34,144 nucleotides of DNA from a virus. This document shows positions 24,601 through 30,837 of this stretch, piece by piece. Position 1 is the stretch's first letter; each line of letters begins with the position of its first letter. The translations under genes and the position numbers were made by a program. The stretch is taken from IMG/VR virus record IMGVR_UViG_3300049893_001655, positions 1 through 34,144 of that record; one strand, 5' to 3'. Under the pieces are notes generated by a model. The model was given only the letters and a program-made list of their open reading frames with translations, ran no database searches and was not told where the DNA came from.

Positions 24601-25446
24601 TCAAAGAGCCCAGAACCTGGCGCAGTCCTCCGGGCTGACGAGCTCGTGGTAGTGGTTGAGCAGGATTCCTGGAGAGTTCCCGAGCATCATCGCAACCTTG
24701 CCAGCGTCGCGGTGCAGGGCCAGCAGGTAGGACGCCGCGGTGTGACGGAGCAGATCGTGAGGCCAGCGTTCCCAGCCGAGGGCGCGCTCGATGCGGCGGC
24801 GGGGCCGCACGTGCGAGAGCGGGGCCACTGCGCCTTGTTGCTTGGGAGCCTTCGAGAGCCAGTGCACTGCGATGGGTTGGGCTTGAATGAGGCGTCGGCG
24901 CCTGACCTTGCTCGCAGCGGCGTCCACGCGAATCATGCCACGGGCAAGATCGATGCACGCCCAATCGAGGCGTTTTAGCTCCGCCGGGCGCACGCCGCAG
25001 TAGAGGCCGAGAGCGACATAGGCCAGCAGCTCCGGAGAGTGCTCTGTTGTGGCTCGGATCAGCTCGCCGGCCTGCTGGGGCGTGAGAATTGTTGGCGGGC
25101 TCCTCTCAAGACGAACCCTGTCAATTCGGGCAACAGGATTACTGTCAACATGCGATCGTCGAAACGCGAACGAGAACAACGCGGATAGCCGAGCGATCAG
25201 TGTCGCCCTGGTCCCCGGTTTCTGGGCGTTGGCGTCAATCCAATCACCCACTTCCGCGACCGTCACGGACTTGATCGGTTGCGTTTCTCTTCCATCGCAG
25301 AACTGTCTAAGGACCCGGCGCAGCTCCCGCACGTAGCACGGGCGAAGGTTGGACGCCTCTTTCGCTCTCATGCACTGCTCGAACACCTCGCCCAGGGTCG
25401 CAGTGCATGGCTGCGGCTCCATGAATAGCATATCGGTAATCCCCAC
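24601..25446 (-). CDS. int: Tyrosine-family integrase
   Basis: This 281-residue site-specific recombinase has an N-terminal SAM-like core-binding domain (about residues 15-105) and a C-terminal catalytic domain. Catalytic residues visible are Arg153 (YCGVRPAEL), Lys180, His230 and Arg234 (HDLLRHTAAS), Asn257 in place of the usual second His (LGNSPGI), and the nucleophile Tyr266 (LNHYHELV). The start is taken as the GTG at 25446; ATG codons at residues 6 and 9 are alternatives. It begins 7 bp after the stop of the RHH gene, so the two are probably cotranscribed in the free phage. The attP core lies 42-87 bp upstream, inside that gene, so integration removes the upstream part of this transcription unit. 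Confidence 0.93.
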   Translation of the reverse strand: MGITDMLFMEPQPCTATLGEVFEQCMRAKEASNLRPCYVRELRRVLRQFCDGRETQPIKSVTVAEVGDWIDANAQKPGTRATLIARLSALFSFAFRRSHVDSNPVARIDRVRLERSPPTILTPQQAGELIRATTEHSPELLAYVALGLYCGVRPAELKRLDWACIDLARGMIRVDAAASKVRRRRLIQAQPIAVHWLSKAPKQQGAVAPLSHVRPRRRIERALGWERWPHDLLRHTAASYLLALHRDAGKVAMMLGNSPGILLNHYHELVSPEDCARFWAL

Positions 25447-25453
25447 ATTTCCT

Positions 25454-25774
25454 TTAGTAGGCAGCGCAGAGCATGGCCGGGTTCCACGTTGCCAAGGTGA
25501 ATGTCGAGGGTTCGAATCCCTTCGCTCGCTCCATCTCCTTCAGAACCTTCGCTCGCTTTTTGTCTTCCTCCAATTTCCGCAGAGCCTCCAGGCGCATCTG
25601 CTCAAACGCGATCGGAAGTCCTGCCAAATAGGCCCGCCTCGCGAGTTCTGACTGATTCTTCAGCTCAAGAGAATCGACCAAATCACAGAAATTGCGCCAA
25701 GTTACGGCGTCTGCTTTGAAGCCGATGGTACCCTTTCCATCATGCTTGTCGTTTTTTGTTCCGGTGTCTTTCAT
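25454..25774 (-). CDS. RHH regulator whose 3' end contains attP
   Basis: The ATG at 25774 gives 106 residues. Residues 15-52 fit a ribbon-helix-helix DNA-binding domain: strand TIGFKAD, helix AVTWRNFCDLVDSL, turn, helix QSELARRAYLAGL. A charged coiled coil (about 56-82) follows. Residues 82-95 (ERAKGFEPSTFTLA) are the antisense translation of the tRNA-Gly attP core, and the last 11 residues (TWNPAMLCAAY) come from the phage arm beyond it. It could be the lysogeny repressor or an excisionase-like factor. It is divergent from a second RHH gene and 7 bp upstream of int. No Shine-Dalgarno sequence is seen. The C-terminus must change on integration. Confidence 0.7.
   Translation of the reverse strand: MKDTGTKNDKHDGKGTIGFKADAVTWRNFCDLVDSLELKNQSELARRAYLAGLPIAFEQMRLEALRKLEEDKKRAKVLKEMERAKGFEPSTFTLATWNPAMLCAAY
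25489..25533 (+). other. attP core: 3' half of tRNA-Gly(GCC)
   Basis: The 45 bases read, in tRNA order, as anticodon loop TTGCCAA (anticodon GCC), 3' anticodon-stem strand GGTGA, a short variable region, the T-arm GAGGG-TTCGAAT-CCCTT, the 3' acceptor strand CGCTCGC, discriminator T and CCA. The 5' half of a tRNA is missing: the bases before 25489 do not pair with the anticodon stem and give no D-arm. Integrases of this class recombine within tRNA genes and carry the 3' part so that the tRNA is rebuilt. Phage genes on both sides show this is attP, not attL or attR. Confidence 0.88.
25519..25557 (+). repeat. 12-bp direct repeat beside attP
   Basis: CCTTCGCTCGCT occurs at 25519-25530, inside the tRNA-like core, and again at 25546-25557, 27 bp downstream. 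Both copies lie in the RHH coding region, encoding RAKG and RAKV. The second could be an integrase arm site or a trace of an older core exchange. Confidence 0.5.
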
Positions 25775-25783
25775 AAATTTTAT

Positions 25784-25890
25784 CAACCCGATAACCCTAT
25801 AAATACAGGCCACGCTAGTCCGTTGGTTAACCAATAGCAAGAAGCACTAAAGATTTTTGTTGCAGATTCGGTTACGCGGTTATACGGTTA
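25784..25890. promoter_or_regulatory. Divergent control region with 8-bp-spaced GGTTA repeats
   Basis: Three CGGTTA words begin at 25869, 25877 and 25885, exactly 8 bp apart, just before the rightward RHH gene. On the opposite strand GGGTTA and GGGTTG words (TAACCC at 25792-25797, CAACCC at 25784-25789) lie 8 bp apart before the leftward RHH gene. Between them is the perfect palindrome TTGGTTAACCAA (25823-25834). RHH proteins such as MetJ bind tandem 8-bp boxes, so this array is a good candidate operator for one or both RHH proteins. The 25775-25895 interval contains no gene. Confidence 0.6.
25857..25886 (+). promoter_or_regulatory. Candidate rightward early promoter
   Basis: TTGTTG (25857-25862), an 18-bp spacer and TATACG (25881-25886) resemble a weak sigma-70-type promoter. 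The three CGGTTA repeats overlap its spacer and -10. Transcription would start within a few bases of the ATG at 25896, so the message would be leaderless or nearly so. Promoter consensus in this host is unknown. Confidence 0.35.
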
Positions 25891-25895
25891 ACGCG

Positions 25896-26090
25896 ATGAA
25901 TGAAGCAACGGATTGCGAAGTCGGGGTTCCGAGGACCATCGGCTACAAAACCAAAGAGTTGGCGCCCGTCCTGAAGAAGTGGAGAGACCGAAACCCAGGT
26001 GTTCCGTGGGCCTACCTGATTCGGGCCGCGCTAAAAAAGGAACTGCGCGAGATTGCGGGAAAGCGGCTATCTCACCTCGTTGAGTCCTGA
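25896..26090 (+). CDS. Second RHH-type regulator
   Basis: The start is the ATG at 25896, giving 64 residues; an upstream in-frame TTG is inside the repeat array. Residues about 12-52 show the RHH pattern: strand RTIGYKTK, helix ELAPVLKKWRDRN, turn, helix PWAYLIRAALKKELREIA. The TIGY/TIGF strand is shared with the divergent RHH protein, so the two may be related and bind related sites. As first gene of the rightward early unit it takes the place that Cro has in lambda-type switches. No Shine-Dalgarno sequence is visible, consistent with a leaderless message. Confidence 0.65.
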   Translation: MNEATDCEVGVPRTIGYKTKELAPVLKKWRDRNPGVPWAYLIRAALKKELREIAGKRLSHLVES

Positions 26091-26091
26091 C

Positions 26092-26319
26092 ATGTTCACC
26101 CTATCCGCAAAGTTGACCTGCGACTGTCCTGGCTGCGCGAATTTCCTACGGTCCGGCGAGTGCGAATCCGAGGCCCGCGCCAAAATGAAGGTCCGCCTGG
26201 AGGTTGTCGAATCAGGTTGGCGGTTCATACCCTCGGGACCCGAGAACCGCAGTTTGCGCGCACTGTGCCCCGGCTGCGCAACGCCATCGCACTATCCAGT
26301 CACCTATAATCACATCTAG
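26092..26319 (+). CDS. Small Cys-rich (zinc-binding) protein
   Basis: The ATG at 26092 lies 1 bp after the previous stop; 75 residues. Four or more cysteines are arranged as CDCPGCANF, SGECESEA and LCPGCATP, which suggests a zinc-binding module. The middle (RLEVVESGWRFIPS) is a probable beta-hairpin. I recognise no family. It is part of the tightly packed early unit behind the RHH regulator. Confidence 0.55.
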   Translation: MFTLSAKLTCDCPGCANFLRSGECESEARAKMKVRLEVVESGWRFIPSGPENRSLRALCPGCATPSHYPVTYNHI

Positions 26320-26323
26320 CACC

Positions 26324-26602
26324 ATGAGTGAATCATCCAACAAAGGCCGCCCCGTTATTATTTGCACGTCCTATAAAGGCGTATTTTTCGGCTACGCCGA
26401 CTCAACGACTGGCGACGTTATTCACCTAACCCGGGCCAAAATGGCCATCTACTGGGGAACTTCGCGCGGGGTGATGGAATTAGCCGACACTGGACCGACT
26501 AATAAAAGCAAGATTTCATCCCCAGCCGACATTGAACTGCGCGGGATCACTGCGGTTTTCGAGGTTACTCCGGAAGCTGTTACAAAATGGGAGTCAGCAT
26601 GA
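26324..26602 (+). CDS. Small phage protein, DUF6948-like
   Basis: The ATG at 26324 gives 92 residues. The pattern RPVIICTSYKGVFFGYADS, then IHLTRAKMAIYWGTSRGVME and ADIELRGITAVFEVTP, resembles a small beta-rich phage family (DUF6948) found in early regions. Its function is unknown. The stop overlaps the next ATG (ATGA). The family name is from memory of the pattern and has not been checked by search. Confidence 0.6.
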   Translation: MSESSNKGRPVIICTSYKGVFFGYADSTTGDVIHLTRAKMAIYWGTSRGVMELADTGPTNKSKISSPADIELRGITAVFEVTPEAVTKWESA

Positions 26603-26895
26603 GTTGGCCGATCTACCGGGCGAGAGTTACAGCCTTTGAGCTGCTGGAGTCGGGGGCGTGTTGTGATGGAGTTGCGCGCGCGGCGTTAAAGCACGGTTTA
26701 TCACAACCGACCGAAGCAGCTTTGGCTCTCGCTGGTGCACACCGCGATTACGTTGAGGCAGCAACGTATTCCGACGGCTACGGCGACGGCTACGGCGACG
26801 GCTCCGGCTACGGCTACGGCGACGGCGACGGCTACGGCTACGGCTACGGCGACGGCTACGGCGACGGCTACGGCTACGGCGAGTTAACCGCATGA
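26599..26895 (+). CDS. Protein with Gly-Tyr/Gly-Asp repeat tail
   Basis: The ATG at 26599, overlapping the previous stop, is preferred over the ATG at 26587. The 98-residue product has an N-terminal helical domain (RARVTAFELLESGACCDGVA; TEAALALAGAHRDYVEAA) and a C-terminal repeat of Gly-Tyr and Gly-Asp dipeptides (about residues 60-94), ending ELTA. The helical domain resembles no family I know. The tail would be flexible, aromatic and acidic, of a kind that can drive phase separation or bind calcium or nucleic acid. Its function is unknown. The stop overlaps the next start. Confidence 0.6.
   Translation: MSWPIYRARVTAFELLESGACCDGVARAALKHGLSQPTEAALALAGAHRDYVEAATYSDGYGDGYGDGSGYGYGDGDGYGYGYGDGYGDGYGYGELTA
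26776..26880 (+). repeat. Hexanucleotide repeat GGCTAC / GGCGAC
   Basis: There are seventeen consecutive 6-bp words, mostly GGCTAC (Gly-Tyr) or GGCGAC (Gly-Asp) with one GGCTCC (Gly-Ser), followed by a final GGC. The words are in frame with the host gene, so gain or loss of units changes tail length without a frameshift. This is a likely slippage hot spot. Confidence 0.9.
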
Positions 26896-27674
26896 TGACC
26901 ACACTACAAACCCGTGACGAAAAATGGGCCGTCATCGACTCAGCCGGCCAGGAGATCCATCGGTTTGAAACGGAGCTGTTGGCGATCACCATGGCCAGCG
27001 CGTTGAGCCGAGAATCGGCACCATCTGTAACGCCGGCTGGTCGCTGGACACAACCGGCCACTAATGCCATCTACGTCGATTGGTGTCCCGAGTGCAACGG
27101 AGACGGATACGTCAGCCAGCGCGGACCCTACACCGATCGGTGCGAGGGATGCCGCGGAACAGGCCTCGTAGAAACAGATTTCCCCGCCGCCGACCGGCAT
27201 GATGCTGCCAGGGATTGGACGTCGGTTGGCGGGGATTCAATTCGCGGCAGCGAGCGGGAACCCGAGGCGTGTGCTCCTCAAGAGCATCCACCGGACGCGA
27301 TGACCTGCCGCGATTCATCCACTCCCCGGCCAGAGGCGCCAACTCATCGAGCCCATCGAGGCGCCGACCGCTCCGAACTGGCCGGGGAACCAATTTCCCA
27401 TCGGGACGCCGATGGACAACGCCAGCCTGCGGCGACGGCTACGCGAGCCGTGCAGGCCCCCAACGCGCTCGGGGCGGATAATAGGAGCGTGCGCACGGTG
27501 GCGCTGGGCCTTGAGGCTCACACCGCGACAACAGCGTTCAGGGGAAATCCACCCGCCGAGATCGATAGGACAGATGACCCGACCTATCGCGGCGACTCTG
27601 TGTCTCAACGGCCAGGAGACCTCTCAACGCTCGCGTCATGCATAAAGTTCACACTGGAAACCGAGACGCCATGA
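26892..27674 (+). CDS. Zinc-finger protein with long disordered tail
   Basis: This 260-residue protein has a DnaJ-type Cys-rich finger at residues about 64-91 (CPECNGDGY, then CEGCRGTG) after a short helical N-terminus. From about residue 95 to the end the sequence is rich in Ala, Arg, Asp, Pro and Thr and looks disordered, with little hydrophobic content. The tail is the longest stretch in the early region with weak coding character. The frame is intact, both ends overlap neighbours (ATG/TGA), and no other frame there is more convincing. The protein may have expanded from a short finger protein. Its function is unknown. Confidence 0.55.
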   Translation: MMTTLQTRDEKWAVIDSAGQEIHRFETELLAITMASALSRESAPSVTPAGRWTQPATNAIYVDWCPECNGDGYVSQRGPYTDRCEGCRGTGLVETDFPAADRHDAARDWTSVGGDSIRGSEREPEACAPQEHPPDAMTCRDSSTPRPEAPTHRAHRGADRSELAGEPISHRDADGQRQPAATATRAVQAPNALGADNRSVRTVALGLEAHTATTAFRGNPPAEIDRTDDPTYRGDSVSQRPGDLSTLASCIKFTLETETP

Positions 27675-27880
27675 TCAACACCATTAACGACGGAAATTTG
27701 GGCGCTCAGGCCCACGAGCCGGACGCCATTGAAGCGGAGCGGACGCGGCAGCTCTCTCTGCTGCCGCATCACGTCCAGGCAGAGATTTTGACGCGGCCAG
27801 GAGGCTCTAGAGCACTCGAGTTTGCAATGAGCGTCGTGCGCGAATTGGAGAAATTGGAGAAGGGAGGCGCCCTCGCATGA
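27671..27880 (+). CDS. Small helical early protein, unknown
   Basis: The ATG at 27671 overlaps the preceding stop; 69 residues. It is mostly helical and charged (PDAIEAERTRQLSLLPHHVQ; LEFAMSVVRELEKLEKGG). I recognise no family. The stop overlaps the ATG of the following membrane peptide, so it is translated within the coupled early string. Confidence 0.55.
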   Translation: MINTINDGNLGAQAHEPDAIEAERTRQLSLLPHHVQAEILTRPGGSRALEFAMSVVRELEKLEKGGALA

Positions 27881-28032
27881 TCACCATTTTTGCAATGTGG
27901 GGGCTCGTGTCGCTCGTGGCCTGCGGTTTCCTATTTGCCGCATGTTTGACCGCCGCTCGGGCACCGAGACCCAACCGCCGCCGGCATCAACTCGGGCGCT
28001 TGCTTGCGCTTCATGCGAGCTGCAAACGCTGA
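27877..28032 (+). CDS. 51-residue membrane peptide
   Basis: An ATG overlapping the previous stop (ATGA) opens a 51-codon frame: MITIFAMWGLVSLVACGFL and a short continuation form one transmembrane helix, followed by a strongly basic tail (RAPRPNRRRHQLGRLL). Hydrophobic-then-basic composition and coupling argue that it is real. It may be an inner-membrane host-takeover or exclusion peptide; nothing in the sequence decides this. Confidence 0.55.
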   Translation: MITIFAMWGLVSLVACGFLFAACLTAARAPRPNRRRHQLGRLLALHASCKR

Positions 28033-28050
28033 ACACCGCAACCAACATAA

Positions 28051-29142
28051 ATGAGCACCGAACTAGAAATCGTTCCCACGTCCGCAATCGAGTCCATCGC
28101 GCGCGCTGAAGTGGACATCCAGATCACCACGGCCAAGAAGTTTCCGCGCCAGTTGACCACGGTTAAGCAATCGATGCTTTCATTTGCGACCTTGGACCAA
28201 GAGACGGCGGAAAGCTGCTTCTATACGCTGCCGCGTGGCGGAAAGAATGTGCAGGGGCCGAGCGTGCGCCTGGCCGAAATCGCCGTGAGCTGTTACCAGA
28301 ACCTGCGTGCCGGGTCGCGGATCATTCAGGTGGTCTCCAGCGGGGACAACCCGCACGTCGTTGTGCAGTCTGTCTGCCACGACCTTGAAAAAAATGTGGC
28401 TGTGACGGTGGAGAAGCGCCGGCGCATTGTCAAAAAGAAGGCCAAGGACAAGATCGACGAGGATGACATTAATTTGGCCGCTAACGCCGGGGCCGCCATC
28501 GCCTTCCGCGACGCAGTCTTTAAGGTGATCCCCGGTGCCCTGATCAAGCCTGTGTACGAGCAGGCCAAGCGCGTTGCCATCGGGGACGCCAAGACGTTGG
28601 CCGATCGTCGTGTGCGTGCGGTGGAGTCGTTTGGCAAGATGGGTGTCACTAAGGATCGGATCTTCTCCAAGCTCGGAAAGAAATCGGTGGATGAAATCGA
28701 CCTTGCGGATCTTGAAACGTTGCTCGGTCTGCACAATGCGATCAAGGACGGTGAAGCCTCCGTGGATGAAGTGTTCCCGCTGCCCCAGCTGGCTGCCGCT
28801 CCAGCGCCATCAATGGCGGAGTCCACCGAGCAAGAGCTAGCCGACGCTGGGCTTGCTCCCGCTCAGCCAAAGCCAGCGCCGGAACCAGTTCAAGCAGCGC
28901 AGCCCGCGGCGTCCGCAGCTACCACTTCGCAACAGGAGTTGCAGGCATTGGTTGAATCGGTTCCAGCCGATTTTACCGCCCTGCAACTATGGGGAATTGA
29001 GTCTGGCGTGATTCCTGGGGCTGATTCTTTGGGCAGCTACGACGAGATTTCGTCTGATCTTGTGAGGCGGTTACTGAACGCCAAGAAAGGTCTGACGCGA
29101 GGCTTGCAGCAAGCAATGGCCAAGAGAGGAGTCGCGTCGTGA
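28051..29142 (+). CDS. Conserved phage early protein near recombination genes
   Basis: This 363-residue protein has a conserved-looking core (about residues 15-235): an N-terminal helix (SAIESIARAEVDIQITTAKK), ATLDQETAESCFYTLPRGGK, GPSVRLAEIAVSCYQNLRAG and AFRDAVFKVIPGALIKPVYE. This set recurs in many phages next to single-strand-annealing or exonuclease genes. An Ala/Pro/Gln-rich linker (about 250-295) leads to a C-terminal helical domain. I recall the pattern but not a proven activity. A role in recombination or replication is inferred from its place upstream of RusA and the replication genes. Confidence 0.65.
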   Translation: MSTELEIVPTSAIESIARAEVDIQITTAKKFPRQLTTVKQSMLSFATLDQETAESCFYTLPRGGKNVQGPSVRLAEIAVSCYQNLRAGSRIIQVVSSGDNPHVVVQSVCHDLEKNVAVTVEKRRRIVKKKAKDKIDEDDINLAANAGAAIAFRDAVFKVIPGALIKPVYEQAKRVAIGDAKTLADRRVRAVESFGKMGVTKDRIFSKLGKKSVDEIDLADLETLLGLHNAIKDGEASVDEVFPLPQLAAAPAPSMAESTEQELADAGLAPAQPKPAPEPVQAAQPAASAATTSQQELQALVESVPADFTALQLWGIESGVIPGADSLGSYDEISSDLVRRLLNAKKGLTRGLQQAMAKRGVAS

Positions 29143-29861
29143 GTGGAATTATAGTCGCCCCGTTGCCAGCGCAGTTCACCCTCAGCGCGGAGATAAAGGA
29201 ACAGAAGTCAGCGGTGCTGGAGGGCTCGGCGCTGATCGCGGTGGTCCGGAACGCGGACGAAAACGAGGAAGCTAACACCGCCATGGCCGCAATTAACTCA
29301 TTCCTGTCCACTGTCGAGAAGGGCCGCAAGGAAGTTAAAGAGCCGCTGATTGCCGCAGGACGACTCATCGACGAAACAATCGGCGCGTTCATTGAGGACG
29401 TGAAGTCCGAGAAGATGAGGCTCGGGAGAGTCTTGGGGGATTTTCTTGCGTTGGAGGACGCCAAGCTGCGGGATGCCGAACTCGCACGCAAGAAGGAACT
29501 GGACGAGATCGAGCGCCAGAAACGGGAGGAAATGGCCAAGGCCAGCACTCACGAGCAGCGAGAAGCCATCCAAGCGACCTTTGAGCGACAGGCGGCATTT
29601 GTGGCACCGCCACCACCACCAATCCGCGCTCCCGGCCAGCAGGCACGCGAGGACTGGGAGATCGAGGACATCGACTTGCCGACCCTGTATCGGTTTTACC
29701 CTCACGCGGTAAAAATGGAGGCGCGTTTGACCGAGGTGAAATTTCTGCTCGGCAAGTTGAAGGAGGGAGAATCATTGCCGGGAGTGAAGGCTCGGAAGGT
29801 TATCAAAGCGGTCACGTCCGCCAAGCGGGCCAAGCCGATCGAGATTGGAGGCGCGGCATGA
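29139..29861 (+). CDS. Coiled-coil early phage protein
   Basis: This 240-residue protein begins at a GTG overlapping the previous stop (GTGA). Residues about 45-150 are a long charged coiled coil (ELARKKELDEIERQKREEMA). After a Pro-rich hinge (APPPPPIRAPG) comes a small domain with WEIEDIDLPTLYRFYP and a PGVKARK ending, a layout seen in phage proteins encoded beside recombination functions. It may assist annealing or inhibit host nucleases; neither is shown. The gene reads as intact. Confidence 0.6.
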   Translation: MSGIIVAPLPAQFTLSAEIKEQKSAVLEGSALIAVVRNADENEEANTAMAAINSFLSTVEKGRKEVKEPLIAAGRLIDETIGAFIEDVKSEKMRLGRVLGDFLALEDAKLRDAELARKKELDEIERQKREEMAKASTHEQREAIQATFERQAAFVAPPPPPIRAPGQQAREDWEIEDIDLPTLYRFYPHAVKMEARLTEVKFLLGKLKEGESLPGVKARKVIKAVTSAKRAKPIEIGGAA

Positions 29862-29884
29862 CCATCAATCGACGATGATGACAG

Positions 29885-30079
29885 ATGAAAGTGCGACTCT
29901 GGTTTATCCACGAGACCGAAAAGGCTAGGCTTTACTCAAAGCTGCCAGCTGAAAGAAATCCAACGCAAGAGGACCAAATTTGGATTGCTCGATCGCTGGT
30001 TAAGCACACAAGCAAGGAACCATCCGGACTGCACATCCTAGATATTGAAGACTGGTTTGCGGAGAAAAACAACCTATGA
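29885..30079 (+). CDS. Small hypothetical protein
   Basis: This 64-residue protein (MKVRLWFIHETEKARLYSKL at the start, LDIEDWFAEKNNL at the end) has mixed alpha/beta character and no recognised family. A 23-bp gap separates it from the coiled-coil gene. It is the usual kind of accessory early gene; its function is unknown. Confidence 0.5.
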   Translation: MKVRLWFIHETEKARLYSKLPAERNPTQEDQIWIARSLVKHTSKEPSGLHILDIEDWFAEKNNL

Positions 30080-30185
30080 GCAGAACCATTACCGACCACA
30101 AACTCAAGAGGCGGCGGAGTCGGCGGCGTGGTCGAGGTATAAATCAGAACTCCTGAGGTTGCTCAGGGAGGCTGCGCGCGCATGA
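30057..30185 (+). CDS. Possible 42-residue peptide upstream of RusA
   Basis: A frame beginning at a TTG codon encodes a peptide ending with SRYKSELLRLLREAARA, a plausible amphipathic helix. Its stop overlaps the RusA ATG, like most junctions here. A competing frame begins at the ATG at 30076 (ATGA overlap with the previous gene) and gives a 26-residue Arg-rich peptide ending at 30156. I favour the first for its composition, but its start codon is poor. At least one is likely translated. Confidence 0.35.
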   Translation: MRRKTTYEQNHYRPQTQEAAESAAWSRYKSELLRLLREAARA

Positions 30186-30649
30186 AGGCGATTGAATTTT
30201 TTGTCTTGGGAGAACCTAAGGGCCAGCCTCGGCCAAAGGCCTTTGCGCGTCGGTTCGGCGACAAGTGGCAGGCGCGCGTCTACAATCCTGGCACGGCAGA
30301 AAACTGGAAAAGCCTCATCGCCGCGGCGGCCAAGCCGTTCTTGCCAAGCTCTCCACTGCTCGGCCCAATCCGCGTTGATGAGACATTCTATTTCCCGCGG
30401 CCAAGGAGCCACTACCGCACCGGAAAACATTCCGGCATGCTACGCCCGGACGCACCGGCGTGGTGTGTCGTGAAACCTGACCGCGACAACGGAGATAAAG
30501 CGGTGTTGGACGCGCTGACCCAACTCGGTTTTTTTGCCGACGACTGCCAGGTCTGCGCCGGGGAAATCCAGAAACGCTATAGCTATCACGGGCTAGTCGG
30601 CTGCCAAATTGTGATTCAACAGCTCTCACAGGAGCGGTGGTCCACATGA
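30182..30649 (+). CDS. rusA: RusA-family Holliday junction resolvase
   Basis: This 155-residue endonuclease resolves four-way junctions formed in phage recombination and replication, and may trim branches before packaging. The family signature is clear: PKGQPRPKAFARR near the N-terminus and KPDRDNGDKAVLDALTQLGF with Asp100 and Asp102, followed by DDCQV (Asp120-121), which supply the metal-binding acidic residues. The length is slightly above the usual 120-140 residues. It is encoded just before a deletion scar and the replication genes. Confidence 0.92.
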   Translation: MKAIEFFVLGEPKGQPRPKAFARRFGDKWQARVYNPGTAENWKSLIAAAAKPFLPSSPLLGPIRVDETFYFPRPRSHYRTGKHSGMLRPDAPAWCVVKPDRDNGDKAVLDALTQLGFFADDCQVCAGEIQKRYSYHGLVGCQIVIQQLSQERWST

Positions 30650-30837
30650 CAATCAACCACATCGGAATCTCTGGAGGCAAGGACAGCACGGCGCTGTTGC
30701 TATGGGCCGTGCATGAAAGCGGGTACCCCAAAGAAAGTATTCACGCGACCTTCTGCGACACGGACAACGAGCACCAGATCACCTTGACCTGTTCAGCGGC
30801 ATTGGCGGATTTGCCTTGGCGGCAGGCTGGAAGCTGA
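30646..30837 (+). pseudogene. Truncated PAPS-reductase-like (PP-loop) gene
   Basis: The ATG overlaps the rusA stop. The first 48 codons are a good match to phage PAPS-reductase/CysH-like PP-loop proteins: GISGGKDSTALLLWAV is the ATP-binding loop and ATFCDTDNEHQIT the next conserved segment. After that the frame runs into sequence that in another frame encodes the start of a DNA methyltransferase, and it stops after 63 residues. Intact relatives are several times longer, with C-terminal substrate-binding parts. The gene is therefore a remnant left by deletion. The short product might still be made, but would lack most of the domain. Confidence 0.75.

Noticed and set aside
25470-25533. Complete functional tRNA-Gly gene
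   Set aside because: Only the sequence from the anticodon loop onward is tRNA-like; upstream bases do not pair with the anticodon stem and give no D-arm or acceptor 5' strand. It is an att core, not a gene.
26776-26880. CRISPR-like array
   Set aside because: The units are 6 bp, contiguous and in frame with a gene; there are no spacers or cas genes.
28180-28734. Minus-strand open frame inside the 28051 gene
   Set aside because: It mirrors a well-supported coding region and shows no motif.
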